Source: Mesorhizobium prunaredense (GTDB taxonomy: Bacteria; Pseudomonadota; Alphaproteobacteria; Rhizobiales; Rhizobiaceae). Taken from it: DNA of 64,000 nucleotides. Below the pieces are notes generated by a model. The model searched no databases, was not told the origin of the DNA, and saw only the letters and a list, made by a program, of their open reading frames with translations. Below are positions 7,175-19,694 of this stretch, in pieces. Each line of letters begins with the position of its first letter. The stretch's first letter is position 1. The position numbers and the translations under genes were made by a program. The DNA lies in NCBI RefSeq assembly GCF_900156895.1, contig NZ_FTPD01000082.1:175498-239497 (forward strand), written 5' to 3'.

Positions 7175-8701
7175 GTGAGCGCATCCCCGATCCATGACAT
7201 CTTCGTCATCGGTGGCGGTATCAACGGCTGCGGCATTGCCCGCGATGCGGTTGGGCGCGGCTTCTCGGTCTTTCTTGCCGAGATGAACGATCTGGCCAGC
7301 GGCACGTCCTCGGGCTCGACCAAACTGATCCATGGCGGCTTGCGCTATCTGGAGTTCTATGAGTTCCGCCTGGTGCGCGAGGCGCTGATGGAGCGCGAGA
7401 CCCTCTGGAAGAACGCGCCGCACATCATCTGGCCGATGCGCTTCGTGCTGCCCTATGCCAAGGGCCTGCGCCCGGCCTGGCTGATCAGGCTCGGCCTTTT
7501 CCTCTACGACCACATTGGCGGGCGCAAATTGCTGCCGGCGACCAAGACGCTGGATATGGCAAACGACCCAGCCGGCAAGCCGCTGAAGCCGTTGTTTCGC
7601 AAGGCCTTCGAATATTCCGACGGCTGGGTCAACGATGCGCGGCTGGTGGCGTTGAACGCCCGCGACGCCGCCGATCGCGGCGCAACGATACGAACCCGCA
7701 CGAAAGTCATCAGCGCACGCCGTGAAGGCGAACTCTGGACGGTCAGGCTGGAAAACACGCAGACCGGCGACACCGAGGAGGTCAAGGCGCGGCTTTTGGT
7801 CAACGCCGCCGGCCCATGGGTCGACCACGTGCTGTCGGCTACGGTCGGCTTGAACGACGTGCACAATGTCCGGCTGGTACAGGGCAGCCATATCGTCATC
7901 AGCAAGAAATTCGACGATCCGCGCGCCTATTTCTTCCAGAACAAGGATGGCCGCATCATCTTTGCCATCCCCTACGAGGAAGAGTTCACGCTGATCGGCA
8001 CCACCGACCAGGATTTTTCCGGCGACCCGCACGACGTGAAGATCAGCGACGCCGAGATCGATTACCTCTGTGCTGCGGCGAGTGAATATTTCGCGCAACC
8101 GGTCAAGCGTCCGGACATCGTCTGGACCTATTCCGCCGTGCGCCCGCTTTATGACGACGGCGCCTCGAAAGCCCAGGAAGCGACCCGCGATTATGTACTG
8201 AAGACCGACGGCGGCGATGGCACGGCGCCGATCATCAACACCTTCGGCGGCAAGATCACCACCTATCGCCGGCTATCGGAATCGATGCTCGAGAAAATCG
8301 AGGGTTTTCTCGGCAAGCGCGGCAAGCCGTGGACGGCAAACGCGCCGCTGCCGGGCGGCGATTTCCCGGCCAGCGGCTTCGACGCCGAAGTGGCAAAACT
8401 GAAAACGGCCTATCCGTTCCTCGATGCGCGTCTGGCGCGCCGCCTGACCCGGCTTTACGGGACTCGCGCAAGGATGCTGCTGGGACTCGCCAGATCGAAT
8501 GCCGATCTTGGCCGCAACTTTGGCGCCGATCTCTACGAGGCCGAGGTGCGCTACCTCGTTCAAAATGAATGGGCGATGACGGCCGAAGATGTATTGTGGC
8601 GCAGGACCAAGCGCGGCCTGCAACTGAGCCGCGAGCAGGCGGCAGCGCTCGACGAATTCATGCGCGGGATAAGCCGGCGCCATGTCGCGGCTGCCGAATA
8701 G
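7175..8701 (+). CDS. glpD: aerobic glycerol-3-phosphate dehydrogenase
   Basis: This FAD enzyme oxidises sn-glycerol-3-phosphate to dihydroxyacetone phosphate and passes electrons to the quinone pool at the inner membrane. The GTG at 7175 is chosen because GGGAGG lies seven bases upstream and the protein then begins MSASPIHDIFVIGGGINGCG. This places the FAD Rossmann motif at the very N-terminus, as is usual. Further signatures are SGSTKLIHGGLRYLE and the later GTTDQDF and FGGKITTYR segments. Length is 508 residues, normal for GlpD. It is followed by glpS after 28 bases and is likely controlled by the GlpR sites upstream. An ATG at 7151 would add eight unneeded residues. Confidence 0.95.
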   Translation: MSASPIHDIFVIGGGINGCGIARDAVGRGFSVFLAEMNDLASGTSSGSTKLIHGGLRYLEFYEFRLVREALMERETLWKNAPHIIWPMRFVLPYAKGLRPAWLIRLGLFLYDHIGGRKLLPATKTLDMANDPAGKPLKPLFRKAFEYSDGWVNDARLVALNARDAADRGATIRTRTKVISARREGELWTVRLENTQTGDTEEVKARLLVNAAGPWVDHVLSATVGLNDVHNVRLVQGSHIVISKKFDDPRAYFFQNKDGRIIFAIPYEEEFTLIGTTDQDFSGDPHDVKISDAEIDYLCAAASEYFAQPVKRPDIVWTYSAVRPLYDDGASKAQEATRDYVLKTDGGDGTAPIINTFGGKITTYRRLSESMLEKIEGFLGKRGKPWTANAPLPGGDFPASGFDAEVAKLKTAYPFLDARLARRLTRLYGTRARMLLGLARSNADLGRNFGADLYEAEVRYLVQNEWAMTAEDVLWRRTKRGLQLSREQAAALDEFMRGISRRHVAAAE

Positions 8702-8729
8702 TCATGCAGAAAGCCTGGGAGGAGGCATC

Positions 8730-9812
<1,083 letters not shown>

Positions 9813-9824
9813 GGAGGAGGGCAC

Positions 9825-10895
<1,071 letters not shown>

Positions 10896-10897
10896 GC

Positions 10898-11764
<867 letters not shown>

Positions 11765-11765
11765 G

Positions 11766-12686
11766 ATGGCGCGCCTCGAGGAAACCACGGCCGACGGACG
11801 AACGCTGATGCGGCAAACCCCGGCTAGCGCGGAAGCACAGACGGCGAACGCTACGCTGGCCCGCAAAATGCGGCGGCGGGGCGAGGAGTCGCGGTTCTGG
11901 TGGCTGGTGCCGACGATCTACATCATCTTCCTGATGCTGCCGATCTACTGGCTGGTCAATATGAGCTTCAAGACCAACCAAGAGATCCTCGGCGCCTTCT
12001 CGCTGTGGCCGAGAAACCCGACGATCGCCAACTACATGGTGATCTTCACCGATCCGTCCTGGTACAAGGGCTACATCAACTCGATCATCTATGTGGTTAT
12101 GAACACGGTGATTTCGGTAACCGTGGCGCTTCCGGCGGCATATGCCTTCTCGCGCTACCGCTTCCTCGGCGACAAGCATTTGTTTTTCTGGCTCTTGACC
12201 AACCGCATGGCGCCGCCGGCGGTGTTTGCGCTGCCGTTCTTCCAGCTCTATTCGGCTTTCGGCCTGATCGACACGCACATCGCCGTGGCGCTCGCGCATT
12301 GCCTGTTCAATGTGCCGCTGGCGGTCTGGATTCTCGAAGGCTTCATGTCGGGCGTGCCGAAGGAAATCGACGAGACCGCCTATATCGACGGCTATTCCTT
12401 CCCGCGCTTCTTCCTCAGGATATTCATGCCGCTGATCGCGAGCGGTATCGGCGTGGCCTGCTTCTTCTGCTTCATGTTCTCGTGGGTCGAACTGCTGATC
12501 GCGCGCACATTGACCACGACCGCCGCCAAGCCGATCGCCGCGATCATGACGCGCACGGTCTCGGCCTCGGGCCTCGACTGGGGCGTGCTGGCCGCCGCCG
12601 GCGTGCTGACCATCCTTCCGGGCGCGCTCGTGATCTGGTTCGTACGCAACTACATCGCAAAGGGCTTTGCCCTGGGGAGGGTGTGA
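11766..12686 (+). CDS. glpQ: glycerol ABC transporter permease GlpQ
   Basis: The 306-residue protein is a MalG/UgpE-like permease with a cytoplasmic N-terminal extension of about 40 residues, a first helix WWLVPTIYIIFLMLPIYWLV, and the EAA loop region near EIDETAYIDGYSFPRFFLRIFMP. The ATG follows the glpP stop by one base. It should form the second half of the transmembrane channel. The symbol follows the rhizobial glp transporter usage and is unrelated to the glycerophosphodiesterase also called GlpQ. Confidence 0.9.
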   Translation: MARLEETTADGRTLMRQTPASAEAQTANATLARKMRRRGEESRFWWLVPTIYIIFLMLPIYWLVNMSFKTNQEILGAFSLWPRNPTIANYMVIFTDPSWYKGYINSIIYVVMNTVISVTVALPAAYAFSRYRFLGDKHLFFWLLTNRMAPPAVFALPFFQLYSAFGLIDTHIAVALAHCLFNVPLAVWILEGFMSGVPKEIDETAYIDGYSFPRFFLRIFMPLIASGIGVACFFCFMFSWVELLIARTLTTTAAKPIAAIMTRTVSASGLDWGVLAAAGVLTILPGALVIWFVRNYIAKGFALGRV

Positions 12687-12687
12687 C

Positions 12688-12969
12688 ATGAACCTCACCT
12701 GGATGGCATGGACGCTGCCGACGGCGGTCTTTTTCATCACGATCCTGGCGCTGCTCTGCGGCATGGCGATCTGGGAGTACGTCTCGCCGGGCGGCAATCC
12801 GCGGGTTGGCGTGCTGCGGTTCGAGACGACGCGCGGCGATCGTCTCTTCCTATCGCTGCTTGGCAGCGCCTTTATCCATCTCGCTTGGCTGGGTCTTGTC
12901 GGACCCAACCTGTGGTGGGCTCTCGCTCTCTCCGTGGTCTACGCCATCGGCGTGTTCCGCTACGTATAG
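12688..12969 (+). CDS. DUF2160 small membrane protein of the glycerol operon
   Basis: This 93-residue protein has about three hydrophobic segments (near residues 5-27, 52-70 and 73-89) and a conserved WEYVSPGGNPRVG motif. It appears to be DUF2160, a family regularly found between glpQ and glpV in rhizobial glycerol transporters. The start is the ATG one base after the glpQ stop; a longer frame from 12667 overlaps glpQ and is not needed. Its function is unknown. Position and size suggest an accessory subunit or assembly factor of the importer. Confidence 0.85.
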   Translation: MNLTWMAWTLPTAVFFITILALLCGMAIWEYVSPGGNPRVGVLRFETTRGDRLFLSLLGSAFIHLAWLGLVGPNLWWALALSVVYAIGVFRYV

Positions 12970-12983
12970 AGGGGGAAACTGTT

Positions 12984-13011
12984 GGAGCGGCCGCGTGCCG
13001 GCGGCTGCTCC
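12984..13011 (+). other. intercistronic stem-loop before glpV
   Basis: GGAGCGGCCGC (12984-12994) pairs over 11 base pairs, with one G-U, with GCGGCTGCTCC (13001-13011) around a six-base loop. There is no following T-run, so it is more likely an mRNA-stabilising or processing hairpin that raises the level of the binding-protein message than a terminator. Confidence 0.65.
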
Positions 13012-13046
13012 GATCGCACTTGAAACTGAAACAGTGGAGGAAACAC

Positions 13047-14771
13047 ATGAGACGGCAATTTTTGACATCAACGACTGCGCTTGTCCTGTTGCTCGGGGCA
13101 GGCAACGCTTATGCCGGAATGGACGAAGCCAAGGCGTTTCTCGACGAAGAAATCAAGGACATGTCGACGCTCGATCGCGCTGCCCAGGAAGCCGAGATGC
13201 AATGGTTCATCGATGCTGCAAAACCCTTTGCGGGCATGGACATCAAGGTCGTCTCGGAAACCATCACGACGCACGAATATGAATCGAAGACGCTGGCCAA
13301 GGCGTTTTCCGACATAACGGGCATCAAGATCACCCATGACCTGATCGGCGAAGGCGATGTCATCGAAAAGCTGCAGACGCAGATGCAGTCGGGCGAAAAC
13401 ATCTACGACGCCTATGTCAACGACTCCGATCTGATCGGCACCCATTGGCGCTATCAGCAGGCGCGCAGCCTGACCGATTGGATGGCGAATGAGGGCAAGG
13501 ACGTCACCAACCCGAACCTCGACCTCGCCGACTTCATCGGCACCAAGTTCACGACGGCTCCGGACGGCGATCTCTATCAGCTGCCCGACCAGCAGTTCGC
13601 GAACCTCTACTGGTTCCGCTACGACTGGTTCAACGACGAGAAGAACAAGGCGGATTTCAAGGCGAAGTACGGCTACGATCTCGGCGTGCCGGTCAACTGG
13701 TCGGCCTATGAGGACATCGCCGAATTCTTCACCGGCCGCGAGATCGACGGCAAGAAGGTCTACGGCCATATGGACTACGGCAAGAAGGACCCGTCGCTCG
13801 GCTGGCGCTTCACCGATGCCTGGCTTTCGATGGCCGGCAATGGCGACAAGGGGCTGCCGAACGGTCTTCCGGTCGACGAATGGGGCATCAAGGTCGACGA
13901 GAAGTCGCAGCCCGTCGGCTCTTGCGTGGCTCGCGGCGGCGACACCAACGGTCCGGCGTCGGTCTATTCCATCCAGAAATATCTCGACTGGATGAAGGCT
14001 TACGCTCCGGCCGCGGCCCAGGGCATGACCTTCTCGGAATCCGGACCGGTTCCGGCGCAGGGCGAAATTGCCCAGCAGATGTTCATGTACACGGCCTTCA
14101 CCGCCGACATGGTCAAGGACGGCCTTCCCGTCGTGAACGCGGACGGGACGCCGAAATGGCGTTTCGCTCCGTCGCCGCATGGCGTCTACTGGAAGGACGG
14201 CATGAAGCTCGGCTACCAGGACGTGGGTTCGTGGACGCTCCTCAAGTCGACGCCTGACGACCGCGCCAAGGCAGCCTGGCTCTACGCGCAGTTCGTCACC
14301 TCGAAGACAGTCGACGTTAAGAAAGCCCATGTCGGCCTGACGCTGATCCGCGAGAGCACGATCCAGCACAAGAGCTTCACGGACCGTGCCCCGAAGCTCG
14401 GCGGCCTGATCGAGTTCTACCGCTCGCCGGCCCGCGTCCAGTGGTCGCCGACGGGTACGAACGTTCCTGACTATCCGAAGCTGGCACAGCTTTGGTGGCA
14501 GGCGATCGGCGATGCCTCGTCGGGTGCCAAAACCCCGCAGGAGGCGATGGACTCGCTCTGCGCCGAGCAGGAAAAGGTGCTCGAGCGCCTCGAGCGCGCC
14601 GGCGTGCAGGGCGACATCGGCCCCAAGATGGCGGAGGAAAAGACCCTCGAAGAATGGAACGCCGATGCCATCGCCAAGGGCAATCTCGCGCCGCAGCTGA
14701 AGATCGAGCCGGAGAAGGACAAGCCGCAGACCATCAACTACGACGAGTTGGTCAAGAGCTGGAGCAACTGA
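13047..14771 (+). CDS. glpV: glycerol ABC transporter periplasmic substrate-binding protein GlpV
   Basis: This 574-residue family-1-type solute-binding protein has a clear Sec signal peptide (MRRQFLTSTTALVLLLGAGNAYA, cleavage near residue 23). It is larger than the usual 430-residue sugar-binding proteins, as is typical of the rhizobial GlpV group. ATG follows GTGGAGG. It lies downstream of an 11-bp hairpin that may favour its expression and upstream of another hairpin before glpK. Role: capture of glycerol in the periplasm for GlpPQ-GlpST. Confidence 0.9.
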   Translation: MRRQFLTSTTALVLLLGAGNAYAGMDEAKAFLDEEIKDMSTLDRAAQEAEMQWFIDAAKPFAGMDIKVVSETITTHEYESKTLAKAFSDITGIKITHDLIGEGDVIEKLQTQMQSGENIYDAYVNDSDLIGTHWRYQQARSLTDWMANEGKDVTNPNLDLADFIGTKFTTAPDGDLYQLPDQQFANLYWFRYDWFNDEKNKADFKAKYGYDLGVPVNWSAYEDIAEFFTGREIDGKKVYGHMDYGKKDPSLGWRFTDAWLSMAGNGDKGLPNGLPVDEWGIKVDEKSQPVGSCVARGGDTNGPASVYSIQKYLDWMKAYAPAAAQGMTFSESGPVPAQGEIAQQMFMYTAFTADMVKDGLPVVNADGTPKWRFAPSPHGVYWKDGMKLGYQDVGSWTLLKSTPDDRAKAAWLYAQFVTSKTVDVKKAHVGLTLIRESTIQHKSFTDRAPKLGGLIEFYRSPARVQWSPTGTNVPDYPKLAQLWWQAIGDASSGAKTPQEAMDSLCAEQEKVLERLERAGVQGDIGPKMAEEKTLEEWNADAIAKGNLAPQLKIEPEKDKPQTINYDELVKSWSN

Positions 14772-14810
14772 GCATCGGTCCGGGCGTTCGCGCCCGCATC
14801 GCACCAATCG

Positions 14811-14837
14811 GGGGAGGCGGCATCTTGCCGTCTCCCC
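14811..14837 (+). other. intercistronic stem-loop between glpV and glpK
   Basis: GGGGAGGCGGCA (14811-14822) pairs with TGCCGTCTCCCC (14826-14837), one G-U pair and a three-base loop. Only a short TGTTTG follows, so it may act as a partial terminator or a 3' barrier protecting glpV mRNA while glpK is read through at a lower level. Confidence 0.6.
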
Positions 14838-14859
14838 TGTTTGCGCCGAGGGAGTGAGA

Positions 14860-16353
<1,494 letters not shown>

Positions 16354-16375
16354 ATTTCGCGCACCGAAAAGAAAA

Positions 16376-16401
16376 AGCCTGCGCCGTTGTCAGCGCAGGC
16401 T
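16376..16401 (-). terminator. Rho-independent terminator between convergent glpK and BA14K gene
   Basis: AGCCTGCGC and GCGCAGGCT form a perfect 9-bp stem with an eight-base loop. On the minus strand the stem is followed by a T-rich run (TTTTTC), so it best serves the BA14K-like gene read leftwards; it could also slow glpK transcription. Confidence 0.8.
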
Positions 16402-16436
16402 CTTCAACAAGCTTTATTCAACTCTGCCCGGGTTTA

Positions 16437-16919
16437 TCAATAGGGCGAGAAGCACTGCCGGCGGGGGCCGTAGTAAGGCTGATACGTGTTGTCATAGGCC
16501 CGGTAAGATCTGTAGCGGCTGTAGCACCACTCCATGTGGGCATCGCCTCGATAGACGCGGCGATACTGGTTGTTGACGATCGCGCCGGTGATCAGCGCCC
16601 CAGTGGGCAGCCAGCGGGAACCAGAAGTCGCCGTAGCGACGATAGCCAGGACGATAGTAGCGATAGCCGCGATAATACCTGAAATCGTCGTTACGGGCGA
16701 AACGACGAAAATCGCGACGGAAAAAATTGCGACGGAAATCACGGCGGGAGAAATCCCGATTCCTCCACCTCCACCGTTCATCCTGAACGGTCTGGACATC
16801 CGACGAGACGTTCTGACCCAGCGGCACGTAGATGGGCTGGGCGTTGACGGGCACGATTTGCGCTACAGCGAATGACGCTGACAGCACGGTCGCCAGCAAG
16901 CCCGACATGATTTGTTCAT
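16437..16919 (-). pseudogene. BA14K-family protein gene, frameshifted
   Basis: Read on the minus strand, one frame encodes a signal-peptide-like start (MSGLLATVLSASFAVA) and an Arg/Tyr-rich middle ending GDFWFPLAA. A second frame supplies the rest of a BA14K-type protein: TGALITGAIVNNQY, then AHMEWCYSRYRSYRAYDNT and PRRQCFSPY. One extra base in the GGG at 16605-16607 (plus strand) explains the switch. A second single-base lesion is likely at the start: AAGGAGAAGGCC precedes an ATG at 16919 that would read MNKIMSGL if its A-run were one base longer. BA14K proteins are small exported proteins of rhizobia and brucellae. The lesions mean a pseudogene or two homopolymer sequencing errors. Confidence 0.8.
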
Positions 16920-17117
16920 GGCCTTCTCCTTGATAGCGTCGTCCCTTGTAGCGATAAAAACGGGGATGTTGCGCAATTGTTCCGCGAAAAATAGCAAGCT
17001 GCTGATTTGTAATACGTCTCGGCATTTGTGCGACACAGCCGCTCCGATCTTGTCGAGACGGTTTGCGAGGCGTCAGGAGACCGCGAAAAGTCCGGCTTGC
17101 GAGGCCTCTTTTTCCGG

Positions 17118-17145
17118 TTGACCGTTCGAGACACTCTCCCTATGT
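17118..17145 (+). promoter_or_regulatory. promoter of tRNA-Lys
   Basis: TTGACC (17118-17123) and CTATGT (17140-17145) are separated by 16 bases, close to the sigma-70 pattern of rhizobial stable-RNA genes, and lie about 38 bases before the mature tRNA 5' end. Confidence 0.7.
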
Positions 17146-17182
17146 TCCGCGCAATTTCGAGGGCGGCATCCTGAGCCCGCGG

Positions 17183-17258
17183 GAGCGCGTAGCTCAGCCG
17201 GTAGAGCAACTGACTTTTAATCAGTAGGTCCAGGGTTCGAATCCCTGCGCGCTCACCA
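17183..17258 (+). tRNA. tRNA-Lys (anticodon TTT)
   Basis: The 76-base sequence folds into a full cloverleaf. The acceptor arms GAGCGCG and CGCGCTC pair, and the D-arm begins GCTC. The anticodon loop CTTTTAA carries TTT, the T-arm is CAGGG/TTCGAAT/CCCTG, and CCA is encoded (17256-17258). It reads codons AAA and AAG. It borders a gene-poor, decayed segment on its 3' side, a common integration location, but I see no second copy of its 3' end in the window. Confidence 0.98.
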
Positions 17259-17685
17259 ACAAAATCAAGCCTTTAGAGAAAAATCCGGCGTTGTCTAATG
17301 CGCCATTGCCATTTACCAGAATTACCAGCGTTTCCGGGCTTTTTCATGGGTTAGCGGGGATTTGCTGGCGCATGAATGGCGCACGCGGCACATGAAAAAC
17401 CCCGCCGAAGCGGGGTTTGAAGGGCGCTCTCGAGGCTAGCGGCATCGTATTCTTAGATGATGGCCAATGCGTCGACGGCGGCGCTGGCGTGAGGCTGAGG
17501 AAATGACGCTTTGAAAATCGTCGGTGCCCTGCTTTGCAGGACTGGGCTGCTTTGCTGATCTATGTTCAGAGCGACGAGCAAGGAAGCCGAGACTTCAAGG
17601 ATCTGCTCGAACAACACTATGTCGGGGAAGCCGCTAAGCCTTAAGCGCGCCCTAGATGCCCGTCGGAGCGGGGCGTTCCAGCTCA
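17259..17685. other. gene-poor stretch after tRNA-Lys
   Basis: Apart from the hairpin at 17395-17418 I see no convincing gene. A 77-codon minus-strand frame (17453-17686) lacks recognisable motifs and a clear ribosome-binding site. The stretch reads like decayed accessory DNA. Confidence 0.5.
17395..17418 (-). terminator. terminator-like hairpin, minus strand
   Basis: CCCCGC-CGAA-GCGGGG is a 6-bp stem with a tetraloop, flanked by AAAAA on the plus-strand left side, so the minus-strand transcript ends in a run of U. It would stop leftward transcription from the decayed region before tRNA-Lys. Confidence 0.7.
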
Positions 17686-17970
17686 TTACATCAGGTCTTC
17701 AGCAACCCCGTCAAATTTCTTGAGGCCTACGCTTGGGCGCTTTCGCTTAAGAAGTCCCTGTTCAGATGCGGCCACCTTGAAAGCAGCGAACGCAGCTTGG
17801 TGACTGCAATGTCCGGCCAGGCATTCCTTGATCATTCGGATTGCCTCAAGCCGGGACGGCTTTTCCAAGAGTGGCCATGGTTGCTGAAGCGCCATCTCGG
17901 CGTCGGCTATAGAAGCGACCACCATCGGCTTGTGATTCAGGTAGACTGTAATCGGAATAAACGCCGCCAT
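17686..17970 (-). CDS. DUF982-like small protein
   Basis: This 94-residue ORF opens MAAFIPITVYLNHKPMVVASIADAEMAL and continues WPLLEKPSRLEAIRMIKECLAGHCSHQAAFAAFKVAASEQGLL. That pattern, a beta hairpin, a conserved W-P, then two helices ending in AA-x-E-x-G, matches DUF982, a family greatly expanded in rhizobia. Its function is unknown. The upstream ribosome-binding site is weak. It lies in an otherwise decayed segment and may itself be a remnant, though the frame is intact. Confidence 0.62.
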   Translation of the reverse strand: MAAFIPITVYLNHKPMVVASIADAEMALQQPWPLLEKPSRLEAIRMIKECLAGHCSHQAAFAAFKVAASEQGLLKRKRPSVGLKKFDGVAEDLM

Positions 17971-18026
17971 TTTTATCGCTCGCCAGGAATAAGGCGGTTA
18001 AACGCGAAGGCCATGGCGGTGGTTGC

Positions 18027-18290
18027 ATCATCGCGACTAACGCTGCCGATCGCATCGCGGACATGTCGCGCGCGGATCTACAGATCATCCTGCGTCGCGC
18101 CGCATTGATGCTCAGGAACGTCTCAGGCGTGCCGCTGGAGCCCGCAACGGAGGACGCGCTCTGGTCGGCCCGACCTCATGGCCCGACCTCATTTAGACCA
18201 TTAGATCGTGCTGCGCGAATGGCTGGAACCAACGCCTATCTGCCTGTGCGCACGATAGACGAGGAAAGTGAGACGGACGGGCAACGCGCC
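18027..18290 (+). pseudogene. degenerate small rhizobial protein gene
   Basis: Codons from about 18036 read TNAADRIADMSRADLQIILRR and go on with AALMLRNVSGVPLEPATEDALW, which looks like a conserved small rhizobial protein. The frame then runs through a 13-base tandem duplication (CCCGACCTCATGG, twice, near 18170-18192). The expected C-terminal part appears split between two frames: VLREWLE in one, NAYLPVRTIDEESETDG in the other. Internal duplication or deletion plus a frameshift is the simplest reading. I recognise the pattern only from general memory of rhizobial genomes, so the family is not named. Confidence 0.5.
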
Positions 18291-18489
18291 AGCCAGGCGA
18301 GCTCCCCTAAGGCTCGCTGGTCAGGCCCAGCGATCTCCCAAGCCGCTGGGCCGATCGAGCTTGCGTAACGCATGGCGGGGTTCATGACCCGGATTAAAAG
18401 CGGGTCGATTGAATGTCGACTTTTGCCGTAAAAAGTTTCGGGCCGGAACGCTTGCTTGTCTCGTGGGTTGAGATGAAAGAGATGCAGGC

Positions 18490-18714
18490 GTGGCCAAGAA
18501 GCCGTCCATCACCGGAATATTGCGACTTACCTCTGACCAACTGAAGAGGATCCGCAAACGCGTCGCCAATGGCGGTCACGTGGACCAGATGCAAGAGGTC
18601 GATGCCCTGGTCGGCCTCGCCAAAGAAATGGCCGACCGGCAACTGGCCGGGTTAGAAAGCCCGGCAGATGAAAACGATGGCTCTGTGCAAGACGGTGACG
18701 ATGCAAAGGACTGA
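18490..18714 (+). CDS. hypothetical 74-residue protein
   Basis: GTG-initiated ORF with an AAAGAGATG element upstream. The product is predicted helical and highly charged (ITGILRLTSDQLKRIRKRVANGG, then an acidic tail ending DDAKD). No domain recognised. It sits alone in the decayed region, so it may be a real small gene or a chance frame. Confidence 0.4.
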   Translation: MAKKPSITGILRLTSDQLKRIRKRVANGGHVDQMQEVDALVGLAKEMADRQLAGLESPADENDGSVQDGDDAKD

Positions 18715-18917
18715 GCGTGGCGCCGGCCACCCTCCGCAAGCGACTGACAGTCGCTCACAAAATCATCCACGAAATCGTTCGGTGAACCACGCTATTTGCC
18801 ACCCACCACCTTCATCGGCTTATGGGTCACCAGGCGCTTCGGCAAGTGCTCGGTGTGCACTTCAAGCAGGGGCTCGTTAATTCCTTTAGGCGATGGTGGG
18901 GTGCAGACGAAGGATTG

Positions 18918-19202
18918 TCATTGAAGTGCCCCACCAGGAAAGCCGATGGAATCTGTGTTATCCGATCCTCGTTCAACGGCATGTGCGATTTGTTTCAGCA
19001 TCGCATGAGCCGCGCCAGCCGACATGACGAGGCGGCACACAATCACGTGTTCGAACTTTCCACGCTCGTAGATCGCTCGCTGCCGGCTGTAAAATATGCA
19101 CCGGAAATTCCCGTCTCCCAAATTTTCCATGTCGGCCATCCCTGAAATGAAGACATCGGGGATGATGGCCGTTTCGACTAAGTCTATGATGGGATCGGTC
19201 AT
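18918..19202 (-). CDS. hypothetical 94-residue protein
   Basis: On the minus strand an ATG preceded by GGGGAGACGC opens MTDPIIDLVETAIIPDVFIS. The product alternates short strands and helices (FRCIFYSRQRAIYERGKFEHVIVCRLVM, then SAGAAHAMLKQIAHAVE). The good ribosome-binding site and balanced composition make it look real. I do not recognise a family or function. Starting at 19265 instead would add an unsupported N-terminus. Confidence 0.6.
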   Translation of the reverse strand: MTDPIIDLVETAIIPDVFISGMADMENLGDGNFRCIFYSRQRAIYERGKFEHVIVCRLVMSAGAAHAMLKQIAHAVERGSDNTDSIGFPGGALQ

Positions 19203-19694
19203 GATGCGTCTCCCCAATTGCCCCCAATTCCGGGTTCCAACACCCGGCGTTGCTGATACCTGCAATTTTTGCAGGCTAAGGGAGCAACTGTCGTTTGATC
19301 AACTTGGAGATTGGGGGTAGCCGGCACCTGCAATGGGAGAAGGATCTCGCATGCCGCATCCGCCTTACTGCGCATGAAGGGGATTAGAATGCCACCCCAG
19401 CCGGCGCCGGCCACCTTTCTCCTTATCTGGCGCATCTGGTCGCTGTTGCGAAGGGCGATATATACCCCATCCGGAAAACCCAGCATGCGGAGTTCTCTCG
19501 ACCATTGCAGGCCAGCACAACGCTCAGCTCCACAGAAGAGCGGTCGCACGAGTGAACAGGGTCTGCCTTTGCTTTTCGTTCAGATCGCTCACGGGGTCAC
19601 TGCTACGATAAACGCGACCGCAAGAGGCGGATGAGGCGAGCATCGGGGCAGGTTCTCCCAAGAATCGTGTGCTGAGAGATCCGGAAGACTTCGA
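19203..19694. other. intergenic stretch between decayed region and dprA
   Basis: A minus-strand open frame covers 19199-19549 (116 codons) and a plus-strand frame 19311-19634, but neither shows a known domain or a persuasive ribosome-binding site. I treat the stretch as non-coding or decayed. Confidence 0.45.

Noticed and set aside
12708..13046. N-terminal extension of glpV
   Set aside because: The extended frame overlaps the DUF2160 gene, and the signal peptide begins at the ATG at 13047.
17453..17686. 77-codon minus-strand ORF
   Set aside because: No motif and no ribosome-binding site; only the terminator hairpin to its left hints at transcription.
17183..19694. Intact integrated element with att repeats at tRNA-Lys
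   Set aside because: No integrase, no second copy of the tRNA 3' end and no mobility genes are visible.
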